In this document: one piece after another, positions 1-9,434 of the stretch
Layout of the letters: the number at the start of each line of letters is the position of its first letter
How positions within the stretch are numbered: position 1 is the first letter of the stretch
Origin: an uncultured Paracoccaceae bacterium
GTDB taxonomy: Bacteria > Pseudomonadota > Alphaproteobacteria > Rhodobacterales > Rhodobacteraceae
Assembly: GCA_947493255.1 (NCBI GenBank)
Contig: CANLQK010000002.1
Coordinates: 1 to 64,000 of the forward strand
Length of the DNA: 64,000 nt
Direction of reading: 5' to 3'
Notes under the pieces: generated by a model
Seen by the model: only the letters and a program-made list of their open reading frames with translations
Databases searched by the model: none
What the model was told of the DNA's origin: nothing
Position numbers and translations under genes: made by a program

Positions 1-81
1 ATGGAACAGGGTCTGCGCTTTGCGATCCGCGAAGGCGGCCGCACAGTTGGCGCCGGCGTTGTGTCCAAAATCCACGCGTGA
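1..81 (+). CDS. tuf: Elongation factor Tu, C-terminal end (partial)
   Basis: Only the last 26 codons are inside the window. The frame is open from base 1 and reads the typical EF-Tu C-terminus, with the FAIREGGRTVGAG core, ending in a TGA stop. EF-Tu carries aminoacyl-tRNA to the ribosome as a GTP complex. The Thr of GRTVGAG (bases 43-45) corresponds to E. coli EF-Tu Thr382, the residue known to be phosphorylated by the Doc kinase of phage P1. A Doc homologue is encoded at 11225-11611. A strong terminator follows 40 bases downstream. The gene start lies outside the window. Confidence 0.95.
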   Translation: MEQGLRFAIREGGRTVGAGVVSKIHA

Positions 82-123
82 TTTAGGTAGGCACCCCAAC
101 CGGGTGCCCACACAATAAACAAC

Positions 124-153
124 AAAGGCCCCCGCAATAGCGGGGGCCTTTTG
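124..153 (+). terminator. Rho-independent terminator, probably bidirectional
   Basis: A perfect GC stem (GGCCCCCGC, loop AATA, GCGGGGGCC) is followed by TTTTG on the plus strand and by TTTGTTGTTT on the minus strand. It sits between the tuf stop and the stop of the convergent diguanylate cyclase gene, so it can end both transcripts. Confidence 0.9.
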
Positions 154-180
154 CGTGAGGTCGATAGATAAATTTAGTTT

Positions 181-1071
181 CTAAGCCGCAAATGCCATCA
201 CGCAATTCCGGCCAGAGGTTTTTGCCGCATATAGGACCTTATCCGCATCTTTAAGAACGGTCGTTTCACAAGGCGTTGCTTCAGTAACTGCCGCTATTCC
301 AATGCTGGCGGTAACCTTGATCTCTCCACCATCAATCGGGATCACCGTCCGCTCAATCACGCGTCTCAATCGGTCACAGGCGACCTGCGCCCCTGCTAGA
401 TCGGTTTCCGGGAAGACGACCGCAAACTCTTCTCCGCCAAGACGGCCAATCAAATCGATCGAACGGAATTCCAAAATCAGAATGTCCGATATTGCCCGCA
501 AGACTTTGTCGCCGGCGTCATGACCATAAGTGTCGTTGACCTTTTTGAAGTGATCCAAGTCAATCATCGCAATGGACAACGGGCTTCCCGTGCGACGGGA
601 CCGTTCGAATTCCGTTGCCATAGTCTTTAGGAAAGGCCGGCGGTTAGAAAGTTCAGTAAGCGGGTCAATATTCGCCTCGACCTGCAAGACTTCATAGGCT
701 TTCGTTAACTCACGAATACTAATCATGTCGATCAGCTGACCGTTTTCTATAATGGGGATATGGCGGATGGCATTCGTGTTCATCAACCGCAGAACAAACC
801 CAACCTCATCATTCGACGAACAGGTAATAACGTTCTTTGTCATGATGTCTGATATCGGCCTTTTGACCGCTTCGGGATCAAAACTCGCCACGATCTGAAC
901 CAAATCGCGCTCTGAGACGATGCCATGAAGTTGACGATCCTGATCCATCACCACAAGCGCACCTATACCAAGGTTAAGTAAGGTCTGCGCCGTCTTGCCG
1001 ATCGTCTCGGTAGGGGCGATGCTTTGAATATGCCTGTTCGGATCGTCCGAAAGTAACTCCTTTATCTTCAT
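181..1071 (-). CDS. CBS-pair diguanylate cyclase (GGDEF)
   Basis: A 296-residue cytoplasmic protein. Residues about 10-125 form two CBS motifs, which usually bind adenine nucleotides. Residues about 130-296 form a GGDEF domain that should make cyclic di-GMP from two GTP. The catalytic signature is an intact GGEEF. RSID lies exactly five residues upstream, matching the RxxD product-inhibition I-site, so feedback inhibition is expected. No membrane segment is seen. The ATG has an AGGA ribosome site nine bases upstream. It is transcribed against the ribosomal operon, between tuf and rpsJ, a place normally free of such genes. The allosteric link from the CBS ligand to c-di-GMP output is inference from domain order. 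Confidence 0.9.
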   Translation of the reverse strand: MKIKELLSDDPNRHIQSIAPTETIGKTAQTLLNLGIGALVVMDQDRQLHGIVSERDLVQIVASFDPEAVKRPISDIMTKNVITCSSNDEVGFVLRLMNTNAIRHIPIIENGQLIDMISIRELTKAYEVLQVEANIDPLTELSNRRPFLKTMATEFERSRRTGSPLSIAMIDLDHFKKVNDTYGHDAGDKVLRAISDILILEFRSIDLIGRLGGEEFAVVFPETDLAGAQVACDRLRRVIERTVIPIDGGEIKVTASIGIAAVTEATPCETTVLKDADKVLYAAKTSGRNCVMAFAA

Positions 1072-1219
1072 CTCTCTTGATCCTAAATAACTTACTGACT
1101 GAGCGCAGGATAAGTTTCACCCGTGAAGATGCTGTTAATGTAGGCGCGGGGGCTTTCGACAATGCGGTAGCTGCGGAGTCTGTTCGCTATTATCGCTGTG
1201 AATACTGGCTACATTTTCC

Positions 1220-1247
1220 TTGCCACAGCTTGCGACTCCCCCTATAC
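1220..1247 (+). promoter_or_regulatory. Promoter of the rpsJ ribosomal block
   Basis: A -35 element TTGCCA (1220-1225), a 16-base spacer and a -10 element CTATAC (1242-1247). The same -35/spacer/-10 arrangement recurs before rpmC (14925) and rplO (22782), which supports a real sigma-70-type promoter. The 300 bases between the GGDEF gene and rpsJ hold this promoter and a leader of about 120 bases, with no other gene seen. Confidence 0.75.
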
Positions 1248-1371
1248 GCGCGACATCCAACTGGGTGCGCCGCGGCGTGCCCTTTTCCGTTGGCATAAAT
1301 GACGCGACGAGGGTGCCGGATGAGCCGCCATCTTCCTCTCCGTTAAGACCCTAAAGACAAAGGGTGATGAC

Positions 1372-1683
1372 ATGGCAGCTAGCCAAAACATTCGCATCCG
1401 TCTCAAGGCTTTTGACTACCGTGTGCTGGATGCATCCACACAGGAAATCGTAGCAACTGCTAAACGTACGGGCGCATCGGTTCGGGGCCCAATCCCGCTT
1501 CCGAACAAGATTGAGAAATTCACAGTTCTTCGTGGACCTCACATCGACAAGAAATCTCGTGATCAGTTCGAAATCCGCACGCACAAGCGTCTGCTGGATA
1601 TCGTCGACCCAACACCCCAAACAGTGGACGCGCTGATGAAGCTCGACCTTGCTGCCGGTGTTGACGTCGAGATCAAAGTATAA
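1372..1683 (+). CDS. rpsJ: 30S ribosomal protein S10 (uS10, NusE)
   Basis: A 103-residue protein of the normal family length, starting [20 protein letters not shown]10 is part of the 30S head and, as NusE, of the transcription antitermination complex. It opens the S10 operon as in most bacteria and is followed after 12 bases by rplC. A GGGTGAT ribosome-binding site precedes the ATG. Confidence 0.98.
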   Translation: MAASQNIRIRLKAFDYRVLDASTQEIVATAKRTGASVRGPIPLPNKIEKFTVLRGPHIDKKSRDQFEIRTHKRLLDIVDPTPQTVDALMKLDLAAGVDVEIKV

Positions 1684-1695
1684 GGAGCGGATGAT

Positions 1696-2433
1696 ATGTT
1701 GCGCTCTGGTGTAATTGCGAAAAAGGTTGGCATGACCCGCCTTTTCCAAGAAGACGGCAAACAGATTCCTGTAACCGTTCTTCAACTCGACAAACTGCAG
1801 GTTGTTGCTCAGCGGACATCTGAAAAGGACGGCTACACAGCTGTTCAGCTCGGTGCCGGCACAGCAAAAGCCAAACGGACTTCCGCTCCTATGCGTGGTC
1901 ACTTTGCTAAGGCAAAAGTGGAACCAAAGCGTAAAGTTGCTGAATTCCGCGTTGCAGAAGAAAACCTCATCCCTGTTGGGGAAGAGATCATTGCTTCTCA
2001 CTACTTCGAAGGCCAATTCGTTGACGTATCTGGTACGTCTATCGGTAAAGGTTTCGCTGGTGCGATGAAACGTTGGAACTTTGGCGGTTTGCGGGCGACA
2101 CACGGTGTGTCCATCTCTCACCGTTCACACGGTTCCACGGGTCAGTGTCAGGATCCTGGTAAGGTTTTCAAAGGCAAGAAAATGGCTGGCCACATGGGTG
2201 CTGCCAAGATCACAACGCAGAACCTCGTGGTTGTTAAAACCGACGACGACCGCGGCCTGATCATGGTCAAAGGCGCTGTACCTGGTTCCAAAGGTGGTTG
2301 GGTCACAATCAAAGACGCGGTTAAGAAACCACTGTCTGATCAGGTTGTATTCCCTGCTGCATTGGCCTCCGCTGTTAAAGAAGCTCCGGCTACAGAAGCC
2401 CCAGCTGAAGGAGACGCGTCCGATGAAAGCTGA
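1696..2433 (+). CDS. rplC: 50S ribosomal protein L3 (uL3)
   Basis: A 245-residue protein with the L3 signatures KKVGMTRLF at the N-terminus and the central [12 protein letters not shown] loop region. L3 is an early assembly protein near the peptidyl-transferase centre. The C-terminus has an Ala/Glu-rich tail (residues about 225-245) beyond the conserved fold, common in alphaproteobacterial L3. An AAGGAG site lies before the ATG. The 3' end overlaps the rplD start by 11 bases, so translation is probably coupled. Confidence 0.98.
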   Translation: MLRSGVIAKKVGMTRLFQEDGKQIPVTVLQLDKLQVVAQRTSEKDGYTAVQLGAGTAKAKRTSAPMRGHFAKAKVEPKRKVAEFRVAEENLIPVGEEIIASHYFEGQFVDVSGTSIGKGFAGAMKRWNFGGLRATHGVSISHRSHGSTGQCQDPGKVFKGKKMAGHMGAAKITTQNLVVVKTDDDRGLIMVKGAVPGSKGGWVTIKDAVKKPLSDQVVFPAALASAVKEAPATEAPAEGDASDES

Positions 2434-3040
2434 TGCAATCAAACTTGACGGCAAAGCCGCTGGTTCCGTCGATCTGAACGACGAAATCTTCGGTCTTGAG
2501 CCACGTGTGGACATTCTGCACCGTGTGGTCCGTTGGCAGCGTAACAACGCTCAAGCCGGCACACACAAGGTAAAGACACGTTCCGAAGTTAAATACTCTA
2601 CCAAGAAGATCTATCGTCAGAAAGGTACCGGCGGCGCACGTCACGGTGCACGTTCTGCACCAATCTTCCGCGGTGGTGGTATCTACAAAGGTCCAACACC
2701 TCGCAGCCACGGCCACAACCTGACTAAGAAGTTCCGCAAATTGGGTCTTCGCCACGCTCTGTCCGCTAAAGTAGCGGCTGGCGAGTTGGTCATCGTGGAC
2801 AACATCGACGTTAAAGACGCGAAAACTTCCGCATTGGCCAAACAGGTCAACGCATTGGGTTGGAACCGTACTTTGGTCATCGATGCGACTGTGAACGAAG
2901 ACTTCGCCGTTGCAGCACGCAACATCACATCCATCGACGCTCTGCCGGCTATCGGCGCGAACGTCTACGACATCCTGAAGTCCGATACACTCGTGTTGAC
3001 GAAAGCAGGCGTCGAAGCTCTGGAGGCTCGTTTGTCATGA
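2423..3040 (+). CDS. rplD: 50S ribosomal protein L4 (uL4)
   Basis: A 205-residue protein starting [16 protein letters not shown]. The basic loop [20 protein letters not shown], which lines the exit tunnel, is present. A longer in-frame reading exists upstream, but the ATG at 2423 matches the family N-terminus and has a GAAGGAG site inside the end of rplC. It overlaps rplC by 11 bases and rplW by 4 bases (ATGA). In enterobacteria L4 also represses its own operon; no such control can be read here. Confidence 0.97.
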   Translation: MKADAIKLDGKAAGSVDLNDEIFGLEPRVDILHRVVRWQRNNAQAGTHKVKTRSEVKYSTKKIYRQKGTGGARHGARSAPIFRGGGIYKGPTPRSHGHNLTKKFRKLGLRHALSAKVAAGELVIVDNIDVKDAKTSALAKQVNALGWNRTLVIDATVNEDFAVAARNITSIDALPAIGANVYDILKSDTLVLTKAGVEALEARLS

Positions 3041-3333
3041 ACGCTAAAGCAGAACACTACGATGTGATCCGCAAGCCGATCATCACCGAGAAAGCAACAA
3101 TGGCGTCTGAAAACAACGCCGTGGTTTTCGAAGTTGCGATCGACAGCAACAAACCACAGATCAAAAACGCTGTTGAGGCGCTGTTTGGTGTGAAGGTTAA
3201 GGCTGTAAACACAACGATCACTAAAGGTAAAGTGAAGCGCTTCCGCGGTCAGCTGGGCACACGTAAAGACGTGAAAAAAGCCTATGTGACGCTGGAAGAA
3301 GGCAACACAATCGACGTATCCACCGGTCTCTAA
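3037..3333 (+). CDS. rplW: 50S ribosomal protein L23 (uL23)
   Basis: A 98-residue protein with the N-terminal [14 protein letters not shown] motif. L23 sits at the tunnel exit and docks trigger factor and SRP. The start is the ATG of an ATGA overlap with rplD; a longer upstream reading is rejected because it lies inside rplD in another frame. Unusually, the S10 operon stops here: a terminator follows, and rplB is 2.4 kb away. Confidence 0.97.
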   Translation: MNAKAEHYDVIRKPIITEKATMASENNAVVFEVAIDSNKPQIKNAVEALFGVKVKAVNTTITKGKVKRFRGQLGTRKDVKKAYVTLEEGNTIDVSTGL

Positions 3334-3356
3334 GACTTCGGTGCGTCAGAAAATAG

Positions 3357-3390
3357 AAAGGCCCTCGCAGCGATGCGGGGGCCTTTCTCG
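3357..3390 (+). terminator. Terminator after rplW
   Basis: An inverted repeat (AAAGGCCCTCGC ... GCGGGGGCCTTT) with flanking A and T runs, 20 bases after the rplW stop. It divides the S10 operon between rplW and rplB. It could also act on the minus strand. Confidence 0.85.
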
Positions 3391-3396
3391 TTGTTG

Positions 3397-3630
3397 TCAT
3401 CTCAGAACGTGAAACCTATTTCGCAGCTTTGCGTTTTTCCCTCTTGGGCGTTTCACTTCAGTCAGCGCGTCGTAACGGTTGAACAAACGATCAACGGCAT
3501 CTGATGGTGGTTCGGAAAAATGCGATGACCTTTGGTTGCCGCATCGAGGGGATACTTCAGCCTCACGGGCTTCAAGCATCCCCTCATCGGTTTCCACACC
3601 TCGATTGTCCAACTCATACTCAAAACTCAT
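3397..3630 (-). CDS. Small hypothetical protein
   Basis: A 77-residue reading frame with a GGGGG ribosome-site-like run eight bases before its ATG. It is charged, has no hydrophobic segment and ends in a basic stretch (KRPRGKNAKLRNR). I do not recognise a family. It lies between the rplW terminator and the carbonic anhydrase-like gene. It may be real or chance coding; no homologue was available for comparison. Confidence 0.35.
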   Translation of the reverse strand: MSFEYELDNRGVETDEGMLEAREAEVSPRCGNQRSSHFSEPPSDAVDRLFNRYDALTEVKRPRGKNAKLRNRFHVLR

Positions 3631-3905
3631 AATTAGCCCCCAGGCACAAAATTAAACTTACTCGTCCACATTACAATCTTGGGTGGACTTTCAGTTTAGG
3701 TCGAACGGATGGCTTTCCAAAGCGTTCGGCGGCACGCCCTGTCCGAAAGGATAGGATTCGCACTGAATTCTTCGAAAATTTGTGTATTTAAGGGGAAAAG
3801 GTTAACGTTTTCAGCATGAAAACGTGAGCGGTGTAAGAATCGCTTAAGACGGGGAGCCTGCCAGCTGGGCGTCGCGGGGAGCCGCAAAAGCTCCCCGTTT
3901 CGCAC

Positions 3906-4379
3906 TTATGACGTGTAGGGCAGGGATGAGTGGTGCAGCACGATGCGCACCGTGCCGGCGTCGTCCTTCTTATACCCAAACGTTTTGTCGACAGAGGTGA
4001 CGTTCCCGTCCTTGTCAGTGAAATGGGCGAACCCCATCCACATGCCGGTGTCGCCGTCAATGAAATGCGCGGCCTCAATAAACTCAGCCTTGCGCCAACC
4101 TTTGATGCCAAACCCACCGTCCTGAGGGTAGCTGTCGTCATGGCCGACGAAGTAGGACAGACAGCCCTCCTTGGTCGTCCGGAATGTCTGCTCACCACCA
4201 CTCAACGTCGGTTTAAACAGCACCGGCCCAAGGGTGTAGCCATAGGCCCCATCAATCACATCCACGGCCAAGCTGCGCGCCGCATCAATCCCGCCGTCTT
4301 CATAGGCTTTCGAAATAGCAACAAGCGCATCGCCCCAAGCGGTCCGCGCAGCGAGTAGATCGTCTTGAGTGATTGGCAT
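3906..4379 (-). CDS. Iota-class carbonic anhydrase-like protein (COG4337 type)
   Basis: A 157-residue protein without signal peptide. The C-terminal half carries FTDKDGNVTSVDKTFGYKK and ends VLHHSSLPY. This pattern, especially the HHSS motif before the C-terminus and the NTF2-like beta-rich layout, matches the single-domain COG4337 proteins shown in algae and cyanobacteria to be iota-class, metal-cofactor-independent carbonic anhydrases. Databases often name such proteins phosphoribosyl-AMP cyclohydrolase or SnoaL/DUF4440. It should interconvert CO2 and bicarbonate in the cytoplasm. A GAGGA site lies seven bases before the ATG. It is oriented against the ribosomal genes. Activity of this copy is inferred from family resemblance. 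Confidence 0.7.
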   Translation of the reverse strand: MPITQDDLLAARTAWGDALVAISKAYEDGGIDAARSLAVDVIDGAYGYTLGPVLFKPTLSGGEQTFRTTKEGCLSYFVGHDDSYPQDGGFGIKGWRKAEFIEAAHFIDGDTGMWMGFAHFTDKDGNVTSVDKTFGYKKDDAGTVRIVLHHSSLPYTS

Positions 4380-4545
4380 GGTGGGGTCCTCGGCGTTTGA
4401 TTTGAGAATTCGACCCTTCGCCTCTTAAGTAAAGGGCAATCGCATAGCAAGTAGCTGTGAGCGTCGTGTGGCGCTTGCAAGTGCCGCCACGTCGACTCAT
4501 TTTCTGTCAAAGTGCAATTGAAAAGTTGCAATTGGTTTCTTTGCG

Positions 4546-5616
4546 TTAGGGGCTCAGTTCATTTGCTAAGATACGTTTTACATTTTCGATATCCGTTGCT
4601 TGTGCAAACGAAGTCGATACCGAAAGGTTGTGAGTGGAGGTAAATATTTGCGCGAGTTTGATGCTCTTGAGTCTGAGGTTTCGGTTGCCGGTTCTTTTCG
4701 AAACGCAATAGAGGCAAGTAATGACACTATCGTGGATGCCCGAGATCTGTGACCTATTGCTATTGCTCGACTGCTTATTCGCAGTTGCAAGAAGCTGAGT
4801 CGCCTCGTCTTCTATGATTTCCGCGTTGCCGGCGTCTTGGGCCTCTGGATCAAGTAAAAACAGTGCACACCGGGAATAGAAGTGGTGGTTGAGTAGATTT
4901 AGATATGGAATTGTTTGTGCTGCATCTTCCAAATAACTTTCTTGCTGTGGCGGGCTTAGCCGCTCAAATACCTCAATTCCAATATTTGCTTTGGTAAAGG
5001 CACGTGCTGCAGATGTTAGCGCCGTTTTCCGCTCCAATTCGTTTATTGGCTGGTCCAGCATTTCACGCTCGAGTATCGAATCGTAATCCCAAAAATCATC
5101 CATTGATAGTTGAGTGAATGTTATTAGTAATGCGTACGTCTGTGCTGAAAGAACCGATGTTGTAATGCTACGTTCGAGCGTTTTTGCCACTTCGGCCTTC
5201 AAGAGGTTAAAGACAGCAAAAGCAATGGTGACAGCAAAGCCGCTCATTATTGCAGTTACGGTCAAAAAAATCTGGAAGAATTTCTCATAGATTTCAGCTT
5301 TGACTTGGCGAACAGCCACTTCGTTTGATGTCAATTCCCCAAGGGGAGCAAAGAGCCAAGACGTCGAAGCAACATAGAGAGCTCCAAACACAAAGACTAA
5401 TAGCAGGGCCGACGGTATTAATATACGCAACAAAAATTCCTCAAAAGTTAGCTGCCGATAAACAAGTTCTACGTTTGTAGTTTCTGCGAACAAGATCAAC
5501 TCCAATGGTGCTACTCGGTAACATATGGATTTGCTTAGGCGGTCAGTCTTGTTGGCAATACTAGCTGCTACCCCCCCCCCTTGACCACTCCCCCCATCCC
5601 CCCTAAAAGCCAGCAA
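4546..5616 (-). CDS. Hypothetical two-helix membrane protein
   Basis: The open frame is 356 codons, but the true start is unclear. The first residues ([16 protein letters not shown]) are encoded through a C10/G10 homopolymer, and a downstream TTG, for example near 5493 or 5484, may be the real start. Two hydrophobic segments are visible ([18 protein letters not shown] and [20 protein letters not shown]), separated by about 40 residues. A long soluble, mainly helical C-terminus follows. I recognise no family. Its A+T-rich codons differ from the neighbouring ribosomal genes, suggesting acquired DNA. Confidence 0.55.
   Translation of the reverse strand: MLAFRGDGGSGQGGGVAASIANKTDRLSKSICYRVAPLELILFAETTNVELVYRQLTFEEFLLRILIPSALLLVFVFGALYVASTSWLFAPLGELTSNEVAVRQVKAEIYEKFFQIFLTVTAIMSGFAVTIAFAVFNLLKAEVAKTLERSITTSVLSAQTYALLITFTQLSMDDFWDYDSILEREMLDQPINELERKTALTSAARAFTKANIGIEVFERLSPPQQESYLEDAAQTIPYLNLLNHHFYSRCALFLLDPEAQDAGNAEIIEDEATQLLATANKQSSNSNRSQISGIHDSVITCLYCVSKRTGNRNLRLKSIKLAQIFTSTHNLSVSTSFAQATDIENVKRILANELSP
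5571..5580. repeat. C10 homopolymer tract
   Basis: Ten consecutive C (G on the minus strand) lie at the 5' end of the membrane-protein frame at 4546-5616, with more C-runs just to the right. Such tracts slip during replication and are hard to sequence. The tract could switch the frame of a gene starting at 5616, or be an assembly error. Confidence 0.8.
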
Positions 5617-5622
5617 TCACCA

Positions 5623-5646
5623 AAGCCCCAGATTCGTCTGGGGTTT
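5623..5646 (+). terminator. Orphan terminator upstream of rplB
   Basis: A stem AGCCCCAGA, loop TTCG, TCTGGGG followed by TTTTGTTGTTG. It points with the plus strand, but no plus-strand gene ends before it; the gene to its left runs the other way. It may be the relic of a lost gene, or protect rplB from read-through. Confidence 0.75.
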
Positions 5647-5753
5647 TGTTGTTGTTCGCGTTTCAAACCGCGAACACCTCAATCGGGCACCTACGGGGGC
5701 CTATAACATCAGGGCCTTTAACGAGGTCCGCCAAGCAAACGGAAGAAGCTAAC

Positions 5754-6596
5754 ATGGCATTAAAGTCGTATAAGCCGACGACGCCAGGCCAACGTGGGTT
5801 GGTGCTGATCGACCGTTCGGAGCTTTGGAAAGGTCGTCCAGTTAAGTCTCTCACAGAGGGTCTTACGAAATCGGGCGGTCGGAACAACACCGGACGAATT
5901 ACATCACGTCGTCGTGGTGGTGGGGCAAAACGCCTCTACCGCATCGTAGATTTCAAACGCAACAAAATGGACGTCGAAGCGTCTGTTGTTCGTATTGAAT
6001 ATGACCCGAACCGGACTGCGTTTATCGCACTCGTACAATACACCGATGGTGAGCAAGCCTACATCCTTGCCCCTCAGCGTCTGGCAATTGGTGACAAAGT
6101 CATCGCATCCGCCAAGGCTGACATCAAACCAGGTAACGCGATGCCGTTCTCTGGCATGCCAATCGGTACAATCATCCACAACATCGAAATGAAGCCCGGC
6201 AAAGGCGGCCAGATCGCCCGTGCTGCAGGCACCTACGCCCAATTCGTAGGTCGTGACGGTGGTTACGCTCAGATCCGTCTGAGCTCGGGTGAACTTCGCC
6301 TCGTGCGTCAGGAATGCATGGCCACCGTTGGTGCCGTGTCCAACCCTGACAACTCCAACCAGAACTACGGTAAAGCTGGCCGCATGCGTCACAAGGGCAT
6401 CCGCCCATCTGTGCGTGGTGTTGTCATGAACCCGATCGACCACCCTCACGGTGGTGGTGAAGGCCGTACGTCCGGTGGTCGTCACCCAGTGACACCTTGG
6501 GGTAAGCCGACAAAGGGTGCGAAAACCCGCAACAAGAACAAAGCGTCCAGCCGTCTTATCGTACGGTCGCGGCACGCCAAGAAGAAGGGGCGTTAA
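5754..6596 (+). CDS. rplB: 50S ribosomal protein L2 (uL2)
   Basis: A 280-residue protein starting [15 protein letters not shown]. The C-terminal [16 protein letters not shown] segment, with the conserved His needed for peptidyl-transfer architecture, is present. The ATG at 5754 with a GGAAG site is preferred over longer upstream readings. It opens the second ribosomal block (rplB-rpsS-rplV-rpsC-rplP). The 100 bases before it show no TTGCC/CTATAC promoter like those of the other blocks. Confidence 0.98.
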   Translation: MALKSYKPTTPGQRGLVLIDRSELWKGRPVKSLTEGLTKSGGRNNTGRITSRRRGGGAKRLYRIVDFKRNKMDVEASVVRIEYDPNRTAFIALVQYTDGEQAYILAPQRLAIGDKVIASAKADIKPGNAMPFSGMPIGTIIHNIEMKPGKGGQIARAAGTYAQFVGRDGGYAQIRLSSGELRLVRQECMATVGAVSNPDNSNQNYGKAGRMRHKGIRPSVRGVVMNPIDHPHGGGEGRTSGGRHPVTPWGKPTKGAKTRNKNKASSRLIVRSRHAKKKGR

Positions 6597-6599
6597 TTT

Positions 6600-6878
6600 A
6601 TGTCTCGTTCCGTATGGAAAGGTCCATTCGTTGACAGCTACGTGCTTAAGAAAGCCGCAGCCGTTAAAGAATCTGGCCGCAACGACGTTATCAAAATCTG
6701 GTCCCGTCGTTCTACAATCTTGCCTCAGTTCGTTGGTTTGACATTCGGTGTCTACAACGGCCGGAAGCACATCCCTGTGTCTGTCACTGAAGACATGATC
6801 GGTCAGAAGTTTGGTGAGTACTCACCAACTCGCACCTATTATGGTCACGCAGCTGACAAAAAAGCGAAGCGGAAATAA
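6600..6878 (+). CDS. rpsS: 30S ribosomal protein S19 (uS19)
   Basis: A 92-residue protein starting [12 protein letters not shown] with the [12 protein letters not shown] core. It lies in the 30S head near the decoding site and inter-subunit bridge. It follows rplB after three bases. Confidence 0.98.
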   Translation: MSRSVWKGPFVDSYVLKKAAAVKESGRNDVIKIWSRRSTILPQFVGLTFGVYNGRKHIPVSVTEDMIGQKFGEYSPTRTYYGHAADKKAKRK

Positions 6879-6881
6879 GTC

Positions 6882-7262
6882 ATGAGCAAGGATAAGAATC
6901 CCCGCCGCGTGGCCGACAATGAAGCACGTGCTAAAACACGTATGCTGAAAACGTCACCGCAGAAACTCAACCTCGTCGCACAATTGATCCGCGGCAAAAA
7001 GGTGGACAAGGCCCTTACGGACCTGACGTTCTCCAAAAAGCGGGTCGCGCAAGATGTGAAGAAATGCCTTCAGTCTGCAATTGCGAACGCAGAGAACAAC
7101 CACAACCTCGACGTTGATGAACTCATCGTTGCCGAGGCTTATGTTGGTAAAAACTTGACGATGAAACGCGGTCGCCCTCGTGCCCGTGGCCGTTTCGGCA
7201 AAATCATCAAGCCGTTCGCTGAAATCACAATCACTGTGCGCCAAGTCGAGGAGCAAGCATAA
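6882..7262 (+). CDS. rplV: 50S ribosomal protein L22 (uL22)
   Basis: A 126-residue protein with the helix [17 protein letters not shown] and the tunnel-lining hairpin [16 protein letters not shown]22 narrows the exit tunnel and is a macrolide-resistance site. Its stop overlaps the rpsC start by one base (TAATG). Confidence 0.98.
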   Translation: MSKDKNPRRVADNEARAKTRMLKTSPQKLNLVAQLIRGKKVDKALTDLTFSKKRVAQDVKKCLQSAIANAENNHNLDVDELIVAEAYVGKNLTMKRGRPRARGRFGKIIKPFAEITITVRQVEEQA

Positions 7263-7975
7263 TGGGTAATAAAGTAAACCCGATCGGCATGCGTCTTCAG
7301 GTCAACCGCACCTGGGACAGCCGTTGGTACGCCGACACCAAAGACTACGGTGATCTCCTTCTCGAAGACCTTAAGATCAAGGACTTCATCAAGAAAGAGT
7401 GTAAGCAGGCCGGCGTTAGCCGCGTCATCATCGAACGTCCGCACAAGAAATGTCGTGTGACTGTTCATACTGCACGTCCAGGCGTCATCATTGGTAAGAA
7501 AGGTGCAGACATCGAAACTCTGCGTCAGAAACTTGCTGCGATGACTGACTCTGAATTGCACCTCAACATCGTTGAAGTTCGCAAGCCAGAGCTTGACGCT
7601 GCATTGGTTGGTGAGTCCATCGCTCAGCAGCTCGAACGTCGTGTGTCTTTCCGTCGCGCTATGAAGCGTGCGGTTCAAAACGCAATGCGTATGGGTGCCC
7701 TTGGTATCCGTGTTAACCTCGCTGGCCGTCTTGGCGGTGCAGAGATTGCTCGGACAGAATGGTACCGTGAAGGCCGCGTGCCTTTGCACACACTGCGTGC
7801 TGACATCGATTATGCCCACGTTGAAGCGATGACACCTTACGGTATCATCGGGATCAAAACATGGATCTTCAAAGGCGAGATCATGGAACACGATCCAGCT
7901 GCACGTGACCGTCGTCAACAAGAGCTTCAGGATGGCCCCACCCCGCGTGGCGCTCGTCCGGGCCGTGACCGCTAG
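7262..7975 (+). CDS. rpsC: 30S ribosomal protein S3 (uS3)
   Basis: A 237-residue protein with a type II KH domain ([12 protein letters not shown], residues about 75-90) and the C-terminal S3 domain ([14 protein letters not shown]). It lines the mRNA entry channel. It overlaps rplV by one base, and rplP follows with a strong AGGAGG site. Confidence 0.98.
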   Translation: MGNKVNPIGMRLQVNRTWDSRWYADTKDYGDLLLEDLKIKDFIKKECKQAGVSRVIIERPHKKCRVTVHTARPGVIIGKKGADIETLRQKLAAMTDSELHLNIVEVRKPELDAALVGESIAQQLERRVSFRRAMKRAVQNAMRMGALGIRVNLAGRLGGAEIARTEWYREGRVPLHTLRADIDYAHVEAMTPYGIIGIKTWIFKGEIMEHDPAARDRRQQELQDGPTPRGARPGRDR

Positions 7976-7987
7976 GAGGAATGAACA

Positions 7988-8401
7988 ATGCTTCAACCAA
8001 AGCGTACTAAATTCCGCAAGATGCACAAAGGCCGCATCCGCGGTGAAGCCAAGGGCGGGTCTGACCTAAACTTCGGTACTTTCGGTCTCAAAGCGACACA
8101 GCCTGAGCGCGTAACAGCGCGTCAGATCGAAGCTGCACGTCGTGCTATGACGCGTCACATGAAACGTCAGGGCCGTGTTTGGATCCGTATCTTCCCAGAC
8201 ACCCCGATCACTGCCAAGCCCATCGAAGTTCGTATGGGTAAAGGTAAGGGGTCTGTCGATCGTTGGGCATGTAAGGTCAAACCAGGCCGTATCATGTTCG
8301 AAATCGACGGCGTGAACGAAGACGTTGCACGCGAGGCCCTGCGCCTTGCTGCGATGAAACTTCCGCTCAAGACCCGTACAGTGGTTCGCGAAGACTGGTA
8401 A
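7988..8401 (+). CDS. rplP: 50S ribosomal protein L16 (uL16)
   Basis: A 137-residue protein starting [16 protein letters not shown], the family N-terminus, with the [12 protein letters not shown] segment near the A-site. The usual next gene, rpmC, is not here but 6.6 kb downstream, beyond an accessory insert. A terminator follows at once. Confidence 0.98.
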   Translation: MLQPKRTKFRKMHKGRIRGEAKGGSDLNFGTFGLKATQPERVTARQIEAARRAMTRHMKRQGRVWIRIFPDTPITAKPIEVRMGKGKGSVDRWACKVKPGRIMFEIDGVNEDVAREALRLAAMKLPLKTRTVVREDW

Positions 8402-8422
8402 GCCCAGCCTAAGCTCAAGAAT

Positions 8423-8458
8423 AAAAAACCCCCGTCGAGAAATCGGCGGGGGTTTTTG
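8423..8458 (+). terminator. Terminator after rplP
   Basis: A stem AAAAACCCCCG ... CGGGGGTTTTT with a short loop, directly after rplP. It ends the rplB-rplP transcript before the RTX-like insert. Confidence 0.9.
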
Positions 8459-8546
8459 TCAGAGCCATTGCTTACTGATCAGCAGCTTGACAGACTATGC
8501 ATCAACGGTGCAGCTTCATAGTGGGTGTCATGCGTGGGGTGAAACA

Positions 8547-9434
8547 TTGGAATATCTTCTTTTTGCGCTGTTGGGCACGGGGTTCTTAACGGCGTTCATC
8601 ACAAGTAGCGGTGAGGAAACCAACGCCGGAGCCGGCGACGGCGAGCAAAAGGTTGGCGACAACGAAGTCGATGACCAGGCTGAAACAGTTCCAGACGATC
8701 CTGAAGACAACGAGGAAACGGGTGATGTTTCAGAAGGTGATGAGGATTCGGCAGACGATGAGTCCGAGGATAATGAAGACACGGCCAGCGTAACCGTCGT
8801 GCAAGAACCCAACGGGCTGGGCGTCTATGGCGACGACAGCGACAATACTCTGAGCACAGATGATTATGATGAGCCGGATGCTACGACCTTGTACGGCGGC
8901 ATTGGTGATGATGTCCTCCACCTCGCAGATAATTCGTGGGACGACGGAGGAGAGACCAACGGGGCCTATGGCGGCGCTGGTGATGACACGCTCATCTATA
9001 CTGGCGAACCGGCAGGAGTTGGCGGAGAGTCCGATGCCAGCGCGCTGTATGGGGGCGATGGGGCAGATTCATTTGTGATTGCTCCGGAAGACTTCTGGAT
9101 GGGGCTCAATGAATACGTCGACCAGTTCCAATTTGAAGACGGAACATGGAGCGAAAGCGACCTAACCCTCACAATTGGCGAAATCCAAGATTTTGACGCA
9201 AACGAAGACGTAATTGTCATCGATCTTAGCGATCTTGTTAATGGCACTTACGAAGTAAGTGACATTGAGTACAGCGACTACGGACTGTCGAGCTCGAAGA
9301 TCTATATCACCCTAGAAGATCCGGATAGAATCTCCATCAAACTCCAAGTCGACGTAATTGGCACAGGAGCCGCGTCATTGAATGGTACCAATGTTCAGTT
9401 CGGCGGTGCCCAGCTACCAACGCTGCTAAGCTAA
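8547..9434 (+). CDS. Membrane-anchored acidic RTX-like protein 1
   Basis: About 295 residues from the TTG at 8547, chosen because GTGGGGTG lies just upstream and the product then starts with a single hydrophobic helix (LEYLLFALLGTGFLTAFI), as in its two paralogues at 11769 and 13752. A TTG at 8487 would add 20 residues. A Glu/Asp-rich linker (residues about 25-90) leads into hemolysin-type calcium-binding repeats (YGGIGDDVLHL, YGGAGDDTLIY, YGGDGADSFVI) and a beta-rich end. Calcium binding outside the inner membrane is the likely role. It is strongly acidic, unlike every surrounding ribosomal protein. No exact function is known. Confidence 0.75.
   Translation: MEYLLFALLGTGFLTAFITSSGEETNAGAGDGEQKVGDNEVDDQAETVPDDPEDNEETGDVSEGDEDSADDESEDNEDTASVTVVQEPNGLGVYGDDSDNTLSTDDYDEPDATTLYGGIGDDVLHLADNSWDDGGETNGAYGGAGDDTLIYTGEPAGVGGESDASALYGGDGADSFVIAPEDFWMGLNEYVDQFQFEDGTWSESDLTLTIGEIQDFDANEDVIVIDLSDLVNGTYEVSDIEYSDYGLSSSKIYITLEDPDRISIKLQVDVIGTGAASLNGTNVQFGGAQLPTLLS

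Noticed and set aside
5904-6770. A 288-codon minus-strand frame opposite rplB
   Set aside because: It mirrors the codon pattern of rplB/rpsS, has no family features and no ribosome site; it is a shadow.
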